A stretch of DNA of 37,201 nucleotides. Origin: an uncultured Phycisphaerales bacterium (GTDB lineage: Bacteria > Planctomycetota > Phycisphaerae > Sedimentisphaerales > Anaerobacaceae). Shown piece by piece: positions 25,053 through 33,863 of this stretch. Under the pieces are notes generated by a model. That model was not told the origin of the DNA and ran no database searches. It worked only from the letters and a program-made list of their open reading frames with translations. Each line of letters begins with the position of its first letter. Position 1 is the stretch's first letter. The stretch covers positions 1 through 37,201 of the forward strand of contig CAIODZ010000007.1 of the NCBI GenBank assembly GCA_903857265.1. The letters are read 5' to 3'. Made by a program: the position numbers and the translations under genes.

Positions 25053-26882
25053 ATGGCCAATATCTTATCGCAAAAGGATTTTGCGTCGCGGGTTTTTTAT
25101 GCTGCTCTGGCGGCGGTGGTTGTCTTTATCATCGGTTGCGGTAAACGTCCCTCTCAATCCCCAAGCCAGAATGTCCTGCAGCATCGTCTCCAGGACAAAG
25201 TCAAGACACTCGACCCCGCCGATATTGGCGACGTTTTTTCAGACGCCGTCGGCAGCGAATTTTTCGAGTTGCTATACGGTTATCATTACCTCAAGCGGCC
25301 ATACGAAATTGTTCCAGTTTTGGCGCAGGATATGCCTGCCATAAGCGAGGATGGTCTGACCTATACCATTAAAATCAAAAAAGGAGTTTTATTTGCCGAT
25401 GACCGCTGTTTTAAAAACGGCAAAGGCAGGGAGCTTGATGCCGGCGATTTTGTTTTTGCGTGGAAACGACTCGCAGACATTAAAACGCTAAGCAAAAACT
25501 GGTGGATATTCGAAGACAGAATCGTTGGCCTTGATGAGTTCCGCGAATATACCAAGACCTGCAAAAAGCCGCAGGACGTCAATTATTCATGTCCGGTCGA
25601 GGGCCTTTATGCGGCAGACGACCAGACGCTGGTTATTAAATTGAAACGTCCCTGGCCTCAGATTCTCTTTCTGCTTACCTATACTCCCACGGCCCCCATT
25701 GCCAAAGAAGCCGTAGATTGTTACGGCAAAGACATTGCCAGCCACCCCGTTGGCACGGGTGCTTTTATGCTTAAAATCTGGAACCGCGGTTCATATATAG
25801 AGGCCGTCAGAAATCCAACTTACCGGGGCGAGCTGTATCCATCAGAGGGCGAACCTGGCGATCGCGAGGCGGGATTACTCGTCGATGCCGGCAAGCCAAT
25901 GCCGTTCGTTGATAGAATCATCTGGCGCATCATTCCTGAAGATCAGCCGAGATGGCTGATGTTCGAAAGGGGCGATATCGATATAATCGGTATCCCAAAG
26001 GATAATTTCGGCCAGGCAATTGCCTCCGGTCGTGAGCTTACCCCCAAAATGAAGGAGAGAAACATCAAGCTGATTACCATACTGGAAGCCGACACCTTCT
26101 ATATCGGTTTCAATATGGAACACCCCATCTTAGGTAAAAATAAACCGCTCCGGCTGGCTATATCCTGTGCGTTCGACAGGAAAAAATGGATTGAGCTGTT
26201 TTACAACGGCAGGGGGGAAATCGCATACGGATTCATACCTCCCTGTATGCCCGGCTATGACCCCAATATAAAACAATATTCCAAAACCGAATATAATCCT
26301 GAAAAGGCCCGTCGATTGCTTGCTGAAGCCGAACAGATTAACGGCGGTCCTTTACCGGAATTCAAGCTGACAATGCAGGGCACAGATACGACATATCATC
26401 AGATGGGGCAGTTTTTGAAAATGGCCCTGGATGAAATAGGCCTGAAGGTCGAAACTGAATACCTGGATTTTCCCACATACCTCGAGAAGCTTCGCACAAA
26501 AGAGCTTCAGATATATCAATGCGGCTGGATTGCCGATTACCCCGACGCCGAAAGTTTTCTCCAGACCTTCTACAGCAAGCGTGCCCCCTGGCCTAATGAC
26601 ATCTGCTATTCCAATCCGGAATATGACGCCGTTTTTGAGCAGGCCGCCCTGATGCCGGATTGCCCCCAGCGCACCGAACTCTACCGGAAAGCCGAGCGTA
26701 TCGTTGTGGAAGACGCACCGGGTGCTTTTCTATACCATCGTATGTTTTACGGGATGTATCACGACTGGGTATGCAATCTTAAAATAAACGCGTATAGGCC
26801 GGACGGTTTTGGTTACGGTTTTTCAAAATATTATCGAATCAATGTCGCCAAACGCGACGAATACTGGAAAAAGTACAGGTAA
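25053..26882 (+). CDS. Oligopeptide-type ABC transporter substrate-binding lipoprotein, copy 1
   Basis: This 609-residue solute-binding protein belongs to the SBP_bac_5 (OppA/DppA) family. It has an N-terminal signal with lipobox IIGC (Cys29), so it is anchored in the membrane. Family landmarks are VLAQDMPAISEDGLTYTIKI, GRELDAGDFVFAWKRL (SAD-type motif), HPVGTGAFML, YNPEKARRLLAEAEQINGG and WIADYPDAESFLQTFYS. These proteins usually bind peptides, but other ligands such as sugars or nickel occur. It is followed after 18 bases by a paralogue at 26901 and then the permease and ATPase genes. The start has no good ribosome binding site, so translation may depend on coupling with the upstream gene. 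Confidence 0.9.
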   Translation: MANILSQKDFASRVFYAALAAVVVFIIGCGKRPSQSPSQNVLQHRLQDKVKTLDPADIGDVFSDAVGSEFFELLYGYHYLKRPYEIVPVLAQDMPAISEDGLTYTIKIKKGVLFADDRCFKNGKGRELDAGDFVFAWKRLADIKTLSKNWWIFEDRIVGLDEFREYTKTCKKPQDVNYSCPVEGLYAADDQTLVIKLKRPWPQILFLLTYTPTAPIAKEAVDCYGKDIASHPVGTGAFMLKIWNRGSYIEAVRNPTYRGELYPSEGEPGDREAGLLVDAGKPMPFVDRIIWRIIPEDQPRWLMFERGDIDIIGIPKDNFGQAIASGRELTPKMKERNIKLITILEADTFYIGFNMEHPILGKNKPLRLAISCAFDRKKWIELFYNGRGEIAYGFIPPCMPGYDPNIKQYSKTEYNPEKARRLLAEAEQINGGPLPEFKLTMQGTDTTYHQMGQFLKMALDEIGLKVETEYLDFPTYLEKLRTKELQIYQCGWIADYPDAESFLQTFYSKRAPWPNDICYSNPEYDAVFEQAALMPDCPQRTELYRKAERIVVEDAPGAFLYHRMFYGMYHDWVCNLKINAYRPDGFGYGFSKYYRINVAKRDEYWKKYR

Positions 26883-26900
26883 ATTTGAGGTATGACCATT

Positions 26901-28712
26901 ATGCGGAAAAGATGCGTTATCCTGTTTATGACAATTCTTCCTGTTTTTGTATTTGCCGGCTGCAAGGGCAAAAGTTCCGCCCACGACTCCAACGAAATGG
27001 TTCTTCACCAAATGCTCAACTCCAAGATAAAATGTCTCGACCCGGTTTTGATTCAGGATGAATACAGCATGAATGTATGCAATCACATGTTCGAGACCCT
27101 TTACCAGTATCATTACCTCAAGCGTCCCTATCAACTTGTGCCTTTACTGGCCGACGGTATGCCCGAATTCAGCGGCGATGGATTGACTTGCACCGTAAGG
27201 ATTAAAAAAGGCATTCGCTTCCAGGATGACAAATGTTTTCCGAACGGCAAAGGCAGAGAGTTTAAATCAAGCGATTTTGCTTATGGCGTCAGAAGAACGG
27301 CTGATGTGAAGAGTTTGAGTCCCAACTGGGCTGTTATCGAAAACAAAATTGCAGGTCTCGATGAATTCAGGGAATATACTAAAACGTGTAAAACCGCTGC
27401 AGATGTAAACTATTCGCGTTCAATTGAAGGATTACTTACCCCTGATGATTACACAATAATAATAAAACTAAAAAGGCCTTGGCCGCAATTGGTGGACAAT
27501 CTTATGGTTGACGTGAGAAATGCGCCAATGGCCAAAGAGGCAGTTGATTATTACGGCAAAGACATTATTGCCCATCCCGTTGGAACAGGCCCGTTTATAC
27601 TCAAGAATTGGGAAAGGGCAAGCTATATCGAGCTTGTTCGCAATCCCAATTTCAGGGGCGAGCCATACCCAACTGAAGGCGATCCCGGAGATAAAGAAGC
27701 CGGTCTTCTCGATGACGCCGGAAAGACGATGCCTTTTGCAGATAAGGTTGTCTGGACAATCATTGAAGAAGACCAGCCGTCATGGCTTTTATTCATGCAA
27801 GGCAAGATTGACGCCAGGGCCATTCCCAAGGATAGCTGGAACGAGGCAATGACAGCTACCAACGACCTGACGCCTAAAATGAAACAATTGGAAATCCGCC
27901 TGTATGCTTTTAAAGACCCCTCAACGTTTTATCTCGGTTTCAATATGCTCGACCCGGTCCTCAGCAAAAACAAACCTTTGAGGCAGGCGATAAATCATGC
28001 CATTGACCGTGAGACGTTTATAAAGTTATTTTTTAATAACACATACGATATTGCTTACGGAGTCATACCTCCCGTGCTGGCATCATATAACCCTGATATT
28101 AAAAATAGGGGATATTCGGATTATGACCCAAATAAAAGTAAAGAGCTGCTCGTCGAAGCCGAAAAAATCCAGGGGGGTAAGATACCTCCACTTAAAATCG
28201 CGATGCAGGGGACAGATACTTTTTACCGCCAATACGGAAGTTTTGTGCAGCGACAGCTTGAAGTGATTGGCTTGAATGTTGAAGTGGAATATATGGACTG
28301 GCCGACTTTTCAGGAAAAAGAAAATAAACGGCAGCATCAGATATTTGCAGGTGGAGGCGGAGCTGGTATTCCTGATGCCCAGGATTCGCTGTCGGAGTAT
28401 TATAGTAAATATTGGTCTCCCGGGGTTAATCATTTCAATTATAAAAATCCTGAATTTGACCGATTATATGAACAAACTGAAGTGATGATGGATAGCCCCG
28501 AGCGAACAAAGCTTTATCAAAAGATGGAGCTTATCGTGCTGGAGGATTGCCCCGCGGCTTTTTTGGACCATCGTGTTCGATATGTTCTTGTTCACGACTG
28601 GAACAAAAACTATAAGCCCGATATTTTTGGCTATGGCTTGTCGAAATATTATAAAGTTGATTTGAAAAAACGCGCAGAATATCCCGAACTTCTCAACAAA
28701 GTTAAGGATTGA
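26901..28712 (+). CDS. Oligopeptide-type ABC transporter substrate-binding lipoprotein, copy 2
   Basis: The 603-residue paralogue of the 25053 protein is alignable throughout. It shares LDEFREYTKTCK, KAVDYYGKDI-like KEAVDYYGKDIIAHPVGTG and the AEKIQGGKIPPLKIAMQGTD region. The lipobox FAGC places Cys21 as the lipidated residue. Differences around the ligand-facing C-terminal lobe (QIFAGGGGAGIPDAQDSLSE against QIYQCGWIADYPDAESFLQT) suggest a different ligand range. ATG 26901 was preferred to 26892 because GAGG (26887-26890) is ten bases before it and only one base before the other. The permease gene begins 1 base after the stop, so this copy is the one tightly coupled to the transporter. Confidence 0.9.
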   Translation: MRKRCVILFMTILPVFVFAGCKGKSSAHDSNEMVLHQMLNSKIKCLDPVLIQDEYSMNVCNHMFETLYQYHYLKRPYQLVPLLADGMPEFSGDGLTCTVRIKKGIRFQDDKCFPNGKGREFKSSDFAYGVRRTADVKSLSPNWAVIENKIAGLDEFREYTKTCKTAADVNYSRSIEGLLTPDDYTIIIKLKRPWPQLVDNLMVDVRNAPMAKEAVDYYGKDIIAHPVGTGPFILKNWERASYIELVRNPNFRGEPYPTEGDPGDKEAGLLDDAGKTMPFADKVVWTIIEEDQPSWLLFMQGKIDARAIPKDSWNEAMTATNDLTPKMKQLEIRLYAFKDPSTFYLGFNMLDPVLSKNKPLRQAINHAIDRETFIKLFFNNTYDIAYGVIPPVLASYNPDIKNRGYSDYDPNKSKELLVEAEKIQGGKIPPLKIAMQGTDTFYRQYGSFVQRQLEVIGLNVEVEYMDWPTFQEKENKRQHQIFAGGGGAGIPDAQDSLSEYYSKYWSPGVNHFNYKNPEFDRLYEQTEVMMDSPERTKLYQKMELIVLEDCPAAFLDHRVRYVLVHDWNKNYKPDIFGYGLSKYYKVDLKKRAEYPELLNKVKD

Positions 28713-28713
28713 T

Positions 28714-29652
28714 ATGGGTGCATATATAATAAGACGCCTGCTTTATACAATCCCGATTGTCTTTGGCGTTTTGCTGCTTACTTTTATTCTTTTCACGGTC
28801 GTGGGCGGCGATATATCTTTCGAAATCGCCGGCAAGAACGCCTCCCCTGAAACAATTAAGGAAATCCGTGAGGAATATGGCTTCAACAAGCCGCTGTTCC
28901 TTGCCTGGGACAGCCAGCTCGTCAGGCATTTCAAGGATGCGCTTACTTTCGATTTTGGCAGAGCGCTCGACCGTGAACCTGTCATCGACAAAATTAAAAG
29001 AGGCGTCGGGCCGTCACTGTCGCTTACTATCCCGATATTTTTCGGCGAGGTAATAATCTCTGTTTCAATTGCGCTTGTTATAGCTTTCCTTCGCGGCAGA
29101 ATCTGGGATATCCTGGCAGTCATTTTATGCATTGCCGGTATGAGTATTCCCTATCTCAGTTTTATTCTTTTCGGCCAGTATTTCCTCGCCTACAAACTGC
29201 GGCTTTTCCCTGTCTTTTTCTCTCCGGACCTTTCCGTGCCCCAATATGTTGCTTTGCCTGTCCTTATCGGCATAGTCACGGGACTTGGCGGCAGCGTGCG
29301 TTTTTATCGCACTGTTATGCTCGATGAGATGCGTGCGGATTACGTCCGCACCGCTTTTGCGAAAGGCCTTGACGTAAAAAGCGTCCTTTTCAAGCACGTC
29401 CTCAAAAACGCGATGATACCCATCCTGACCCAGGTTGTTCTGGCCATACCGTTTCTCTTTCTCGGTTCTCTTTTACTCGAACGGTTTTTTGGTATTCCTG
29501 GCGTGGGTTACCTTATGGTCGAGGCAATCGGTTCCCGTGATTATTTTGTTATTAACGCGATGACATATATCAGCGCCATTCTTTTTGTCATTTTTAATCT
29601 TATAACGGACGTTTGTTACGCACTTGTTGATCCGAGGATAACACTTGACTGA
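28714..29652 (+). CDS. oppB: ABC transporter permease, OppB/DppB type
   Basis: The 312-residue inner-membrane permease has about six transmembrane helices. The N-terminal MGAYIIRRLLYTIPIVFGVLL segment is the family hallmark. The cytoplasmic coupling helix with the EAA motif appears as DYVRTAFAKGLDVKSVLFKHVLKNAMIP. The end LITDVCYALVDPRI is typical of OppB. It forms the translocation channel with the 29645 product. The next gene overlaps its end by eight bases. Confidence 0.95.
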   Translation: MGAYIIRRLLYTIPIVFGVLLLTFILFTVVGGDISFEIAGKNASPETIKEIREEYGFNKPLFLAWDSQLVRHFKDALTFDFGRALDREPVIDKIKRGVGPSLSLTIPIFFGEVIISVSIALVIAFLRGRIWDILAVILCIAGMSIPYLSFILFGQYFLAYKLRLFPVFFSPDLSVPQYVALPVLIGIVTGLGGSVRFYRTVMLDEMRADYVRTAFAKGLDVKSVLFKHVLKNAMIPILTQVVLAIPFLFLGSLLLERFFGIPGVGYLMVEAIGSRDYFVINAMTYISAILFVIFNLITDVCYALVDPRITLD

Positions 29653-30571
29653 AAATACTCGAGAACTTAAGCCGCCAAAGGGCGTCAGTTTCTGGCAGGA
29701 TGGCCTTCATCGGCTCTTTAGGAGGCCTATCGCAATCGTTTGTTTAATTGTGATACTTCTATATTTTTTCCTCGCCGCATTCATTTATTTGGCCGAATTC
29801 TTTCACTGGCAAATAGGACCGGCGATTTGGAGCCAGGCAACGGGCCCATCGTATCAGCAGCCCTGTATGCAGAATATTCTGGGCACTGACATTTTCGGCC
29901 AGTCCGTCCTGCGAAAAATGCTCTACGGCGCAAAAATATCCATAACCGTTGCGTTTTCCGCCTCGCTCATTAGTATCGCTATCGGCCTTCCCCTCGGTGC
30001 AGTCGCCGGTTACTTTCGCGGAATAGTCGATGAAATAGTCGTCTGGATTTATTCGACTTTAAGCTCTGTCCCTTACATTCTCCTTATCCTTGCATTTGCG
30101 GTTGTCCTTCATGATAAGACCATCGCCGGAATCAAGCTGGCGGGCATAACCTCCGTATATCTTGCCATCGGCCTGACGAGCTGGGTTGATCTGTGCCGGC
30201 TCATTCGTGGTGAAGTCATCAAACATAAGGAAAGAGAATATATTATCGCAGCCAAAAGCTACGGCTGCTCAAATTCCCGTATCATCTTCAAACACCTGCT
30301 TCCAAACGTTTTTCACATCGTCATTATAATTTTTTCCCTTCAATTCGTGTCCTTTATTCACGCGGAAATCATTTTGAGTTTCCTTGGTCTTGGTGAAGCA
30401 AACCGGCCAAGCTGGGGCGCGATGATAAACGACGCCAGAATCGAGCTTGCAAGGGGCGTCTGGTGGCAAATGGTCGCAGCAACCGTTGCAGTCTTCTTTA
30501 TTTCACTGGCGCTTAATATTTTCGGCGACGCACTGCGTGATTCACTCGACCCAAAGCTGAGGGTGCAATAA
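29645..30571 (+). CDS. oppC: ABC transporter permease, OppC/DppC type
   Basis: The 308-residue permease has six predicted helices after a cytoplasmic N-terminus. It contains the OppC opening [16 protein letters not shown], then [20 protein letters not shown], and the EAA coupling loop [27 protein letters not shown]. The ending [16 protein letters not shown] is typical. The start is a TTG that overlaps the oppB stop (TTGACTGA); no ATG is available nearby, and GAGG at 29634-29637 is spaced correctly, so translation is probably coupled. Confidence 0.93.
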   Translation: MTENTRELKPPKGVSFWQDGLHRLFRRPIAIVCLIVILLYFFLAAFIYLAEFFHWQIGPAIWSQATGPSYQQPCMQNILGTDIFGQSVLRKMLYGAKISITVAFSASLISIAIGLPLGAVAGYFRGIVDEIVVWIYSTLSSVPYILLILAFAVVLHDKTIAGIKLAGITSVYLAIGLTSWVDLCRLIRGEVIKHKEREYIIAAKSYGCSNSRIIFKHLLPNVFHIVIIIFSLQFVSFIHAEIILSFLGLGEANRPSWGAMINDARIELARGVWWQMVAATVAVFFISLALNIFGDALRDSLDPKLRVQ

Positions 30572-30575
30572 ACGT

Positions 30576-31613
30576 ATGCCTGAAATCGATACATTATTGT
30601 CGGTCGAGAACCTGTCGACGCATTTTTTTACTCAGCAGGGTGTCGTTCGCGCGGTGCAGGACGTATCCTTCTCTGTGAAGAAAAGCCGGACATTTGCTGT
30701 TGTCGGTGAAAGCGGCTGCGGTAAAAGCATTACGGCTCTTTCTATTATGCGGCTCGTTCCGGAACCCCAGGGCAAAATTGTCGCCGGAAAAATCAATTTC
30801 AGCGGACGAAACCTGCTTGACCTCTCCGAAAAACGCATGCGGGCAATCCGCGGCAACCGAATCGCCATGATTTTCCAGGAGCCGATGACCAGCTTGAACC
30901 CGGTCTTCACCGTCGGTTACCAAATCGAAGAGGCAATCCGTCTTCATCAGCATAAATCAAAATCCGATGCCCGCGACCTTGCCATACAGGCGCTGCAACA
31001 TGTCCGCATTTCTGACCCGAAGCGGCGTATAAAAGAATACCCGCACCAGATGTCAGGCGGTATGCGGCAACGGGTAATGATTGCTATGGCAATATCCTGC
31101 GAACCCGAGTTGCTCATTGCCGATGAGCCGACCACGGCGCTCGATGTTACCATCCAGGCGCAGATACTCGACCTTCTTGACCAGCTCCAGAAACAAAGCC
31201 AAATGAGTGTTTTGCTGATAACCCATAACCTCGGCATAGTTGCCGAACGTGCCCAGGATGTTGCCGTGATGTACGCCTCAAGAATAGCGGAATTGTCCGA
31301 TTGTAAGTCATTGTTTGACAACCCTTTACATCCTTACACTCAAGGCCTGCTCAAATCGCTTCCGCGCCTCGGCTTTACCGGCAAACGCCTTTACACAATT
31401 CCCGGTATCGTTCCAGAGCCGCTGCGTTTTCCCGCGGGCTGCAAATTTCATCCCCGATGTCCCATTGGCTGCAACGATAAAAGATGCCAGACAGTCGAGC
31501 CGCAGTTACGCCAGATTTCAGACGGCTTGCCACGGCGTAGCGAAGCGGAGACGGGCAGGGCGGTCGCCTGCTGGTTTGCCCCCGGCTATGAAAGGCCCGA
31601 TGACCCGAAATGA
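30576..31613 (+). CDS. oppD: ABC transporter ATPase, OppD/DppD type
   Basis: The 345-residue ATPase has Walker A GESGCGKS (44-51), signature MSGGMRQRV, Walker [13 protein letters not shown] and the switch His in LLITHNLG. The C-terminal oligopeptide-transporter extension carries the [16 protein letters not shown] cysteine cluster, which in relatives can bind a [4Fe-4S] cluster. It powers the importer as a heterodimer with the 31610 product. The ATG overlap with the next gene (ATGA at 31610-31613) implies coupled translation. Confidence 0.96.
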   Translation: MPEIDTLLSVENLSTHFFTQQGVVRAVQDVSFSVKKSRTFAVVGESGCGKSITALSIMRLVPEPQGKIVAGKINFSGRNLLDLSEKRMRAIRGNRIAMIFQEPMTSLNPVFTVGYQIEEAIRLHQHKSKSDARDLAIQALQHVRISDPKRRIKEYPHQMSGGMRQRVMIAMAISCEPELLIADEPTTALDVTIQAQILDLLDQLQKQSQMSVLLITHNLGIVAERAQDVAVMYASRIAELSDCKSLFDNPLHPYTQGLLKSLPRLGFTGKRLYTIPGIVPEPLRFPAGCKFHPRCPIGCNDKRCQTVEPQLRQISDGLPRRSEAETGRAVACWFAPGYERPDDPK

Positions 31614-32605
31614 ATACTGACGCCAATACAAACGGTTTCCTGCTCAAGGTTGACGACCTCAAGACCTACTTTCCCGTCAGGAAGGGATTGATGAGACGCA
31701 CCGTCGGCTACTTAAAGGCTGTCGATGGCGTTTCGCTTGCAGTCAAACCGGCGACGTCTTTTGGCCTGGTCGGTGAAAGCGGCTGCGGGAAAACCACCGC
31801 TGCCAGAAGCATTCTTCGCCTGATACCTGTTACATCGGGAAAAATAATCTTTGATAACATCGATATTCTTGCCGCGAATTCCGCTCGTATGCGTGATATC
31901 CGTGCGAGCATAACCCTTGTCTTCCAGGACCCGTTCGGCTCACTCAATCCACGTATGACCGTCGCCAATATCGTCGGTGAGCCGCTTAAAATTCACAAAA
32001 AAATAACAGGGTCGGAACTCGCTGAACAGGTTCGCCTTATTCTTTCCAAGGTAGGCCTCTCGGCGGACGCTATAAATCGTTACCCGCACGAGTTCTCAGG
32101 CGGCCAGAGGCAGCGCATCGGCATCGCACGAGCGCTCATCCTCAAGCCCAAACTTGTCATTTGTGATGAGCCGGTCAGCGCCCTCGACGTCTCCATTCAA
32201 TCACAGATACTCAATCTTCTTAAAGACCTTCAGCAGGAGTTTTCTTTGACATATCTGTTCATCGCGCACGACCTTGCCGTTGTCCAGTTTACCTGTGATA
32301 TCGTGGCCGTTATGTATATGGGCAAAATTGTCGAGCAAGCGCCCGTAAACGAGCTTTATAACAATCCTCTTCATCCCTATACGGTTGCACTTATGGCCGC
32401 CATTCCCAAAATAAGCGTATCTCCGCAGACCTCGACGCATCGGCTTAAAGGCGAAATTCCAAGCATTTTCAATCCGCCTCCCGGTTGCCCGTTTAACCCG
32501 AGATGCCAATTCGCCGGCGAAAACTGTTTCTCCCAGAACCCGCCCCTTGTGCCTGTTGCTGGAAATAATGAACATCTTATTGCCTGTTGGCATATAAAAA
32601 AGTGA
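31610..32605 (+). CDS. oppF: ABC transporter ATPase, OppF/DppF type
   Basis: The 331-residue ATPase has Walker A GESGCGKT (55-62), signature [15 protein letters not shown], Walker [15 protein letters not shown] and the switch His in FIAHDLAVV. The N-terminal [20 protein letters not shown] is typical of OppF. The C-terminal [14 protein letters not shown] cysteine set matches the OppD-type extension. It closes the importer operon; about 100 bases follow before the STAS gene, with no clear terminator. Confidence 0.96.
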   Translation: MNTDANTNGFLLKVDDLKTYFPVRKGLMRRTVGYLKAVDGVSLAVKPATSFGLVGESGCGKTTAARSILRLIPVTSGKIIFDNIDILAANSARMRDIRASITLVFQDPFGSLNPRMTVANIVGEPLKIHKKITGSELAEQVRLILSKVGLSADAINRYPHEFSGGQRQRIGIARALILKPKLVICDEPVSALDVSIQSQILNLLKDLQQEFSLTYLFIAHDLAVVQFTCDIVAVMYMGKIVEQAPVNELYNNPLHPYTVALMAAIPKISVSPQTSTHRLKGEIPSIFNPPPGCPFNPRCQFAGENCFSQNPPLVPVAGNNEHLIACWHIKK

Positions 32606-32701
32606 ATTGTTTTATATTGGTGATTGTAAAATCTGCCGAAATAAAGGAAAATGGACTTCGATAATGTCATTTTAAGCGAGTAATTGGATTGCGAGGTTAA
32701 T

Positions 32702-33064
32702 ATGGTCGAGGAATCGCTTGGCCAAATCACAACTGAAGGCGGTGTTGCCATCGTTACTTTTAAGAAAAGCTCGATAAGTAACGTGGAGGATATTTCTATT
32801 ACAGCGGGGCATATCGCCAGGTTTATCGCGGACAATCGCCCGAACCGGCTCATCTTCGATTTCAACGGCGTAAAGTTTTTCTCATCGAGGGTTCTCGGTC
32901 TGCTGCTCGAAACACGCGCCTCTTTGTCCTCTTATAACGGCGACGTGCTCATTAGCGGCATCAACCCGCAGCTTCACAGGGTATTCAAAATTACCAATCT
33001 CGACCAGGTATTTGAGTTTTTTCCGGATACCGAAAGTGCCTTAAAAGCAAAACGTTCTACTTAG
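32702..33064 (+). CDS. STAS-domain protein, second copy in window
   Basis: The 120-residue single-domain STAS protein shows the core strand-loop-helix RLIFDFNGVKFFSSRVLGLL, where the Ser pair sits at the antagonist phosphorylation loop. The usual Asp before it is Phe, as the Arg replacement in the 16090 protein is also non-standard. The frame is open to a TTG at 32684, but ATG 32702 has GAGG (32693-32696) before it. No kinase or sigma factor is adjacent. The two STAS proteins of this window are clearly different in sequence, so they are not a recent duplication. Confidence 0.75.
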   Translation: MVEESLGQITTEGGVAIVTFKKSSISNVEDISITAGHIARFIADNRPNRLIFDFNGVKFFSSRVLGLLLETRASLSSYNGDVLISGINPQLHRVFKITNLDQVFEFFPDTESALKAKRST

Positions 33065-33089
33065 GTCTTTTTTTGCAGGAGGCAACACT

Positions 33090-33542
33090 ATGTTTGTTAC
33101 GACACAGTTCTCAGTGTTTATGGTCAACAAGCCTGGCATCCTTGCTCACATTCTCGCGGAATTTGCCAGGGCCAAAATCAATATCAACGCTATGACCGTG
33201 ATGGACTCGGTTGAGCACGGGGTGTTGCGGGCCGTGCTCGATAATCCTGAAATGGGTGAAAAGATTCTGACCGCGGCCAACCTGCCTTTTAACAAAACCG
33301 AAGTGCTTTGCGTCAACCTCGACAACAGGTCGGGCGCTCTTGCCGGTGTCGCAGAAAAACTTGCCGCCGGCCATATCAACATATCCTACGCGTATTGCAC
33401 CACGGGTGCCAAAGGCGGCAGAACCACGGGCATTCTCAAGGTCGCCGATGTCAAAAAGGCGATGAAAATTCTCCAAGAAGGCAAAAAAGCGTCCAAATCG
33501 CAGCCGATTATTCGACGTCATCAGGCCACCTCGAGAATGTAA
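33090..33542 (+). CDS. Tandem ACT-domain protein
   Basis: The 150-residue protein has two ACT domains (about residues 3-68 and 70-140). The first begins FSVFMVNKPGILAHILAEFA and the second CVNLDNRSGALAGVAEKLAA, each with the Gly-Ile/Ala-Leu turn where ACT domains bind an amino acid. There is no enzyme domain, so it is a stand-alone regulator or sensor. The C-terminus is basic (GKKASKSQPIIRRHQATSR). AGGAGG (33077-33082) gives a strong ribosome binding site. The ligand is unknown. Confidence 0.85.
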   Translation: MFVTTQFSVFMVNKPGILAHILAEFARAKININAMTVMDSVEHGVLRAVLDNPEMGEKILTAANLPFNKTEVLCVNLDNRSGALAGVAEKLAAGHINISYAYCTTGAKGGRTTGILKVADVKKAMKILQEGKKASKSQPIIRRHQATSRM

Positions 33543-33562
33543 AAATCCCGCGGTTAAAACGA

Positions 33563-33591
33563 TTGACACATCCTGTTTGAGCCGCTATATT
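33563..33591 (+). promoter_or_regulatory. Sigma70 promoter of tRNA-Asp
   Basis: TTGACA (33563-33568), 17 bases, TATATT (33586-33591). The predicted start near 33598 is five bases before the tRNA. Confidence 0.8.
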
Positions 33592-33602
33592 TATTACCAT
33601 TC

Positions 33603-33676
33603 GGGGCCGTAGCTCAATTGGCTAGAGCATCGGACTGTCGATCCGAAGGTTGAGGGTTCGAGCCCCTTCGGCCTCG
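33603..33676 (+). tRNA. tRNA-Asp (anticodon GUC)
   Basis: A full cloverleaf folds. The acceptor stem is GGGGCCG with CGGCCTC (33669-33675, one G-U pair). The D arm is GCTC/GAGC, and the anticodon stem TCGGA/TCCGA has GTC at 33637-33639. The T arm with GTTCGAGC ends in the CCCTT strand. Discriminator base is G. The CCA end is not encoded. It is a single-gene transcript with its own promoter and terminator. Confidence 0.95.
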
Positions 33677-33681
33677 TTCAC

Positions 33682-33722
33682 CGTCTTGTCAGTGACAATC
33701 GCTGACAAGACGTTTTCTTTTG
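33682..33722 (+). terminator. Intrinsic terminator of tRNA-Asp
   Basis: CGTCTTGTCAG (33682-33692) pairs perfectly over 11 bases with CTGACAAGACG (33702-33712), followed by TTTTCTTTTG. It begins six bases after the tRNA. Confidence 0.9.
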
Positions 33723-33756
33723 TGCCTAACGTAGTCATTGGCAAGGACTTACGGGT

Positions 33757-33792
33757 TGTCGATCCGAAGGTTGAGGGTTCGAGCCCCTTCGG
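33757..33792 (+). repeat. Partial copy of tRNA-Asp 3' half (36 bases, identical)
   Basis: Bases 33757-33792 repeat 33636-33671 of the tRNA exactly, from the anticodon loop through the T arm to the start of the acceptor 3' strand. The repeat lies about 120 bases downstream in the same direction. The 5' half of the tRNA is not repeated and the sequence then diverges (GGTCTTG against GGCCTCG), so it is not a functional tRNA. Direct repeats of a tRNA 3' end are what integrating elements leave as attachment sites, but no integrase is nearby and only about 80 bases separate the tRNA from the copy. Confidence 0.85.
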
Positions 33793-33863
33793 TCTTGCTT
33801 CCAGAAATAAAACATAGCGACTTTGCGGGGGCGACCTGTTTTGTTGAGCCAATTATCAGGATA

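Noticed and set aside
33757-33792. Second functional tRNA-Asp
   Set aside because: Only the 3' half is present; no D arm or 5' acceptor strand can be built.
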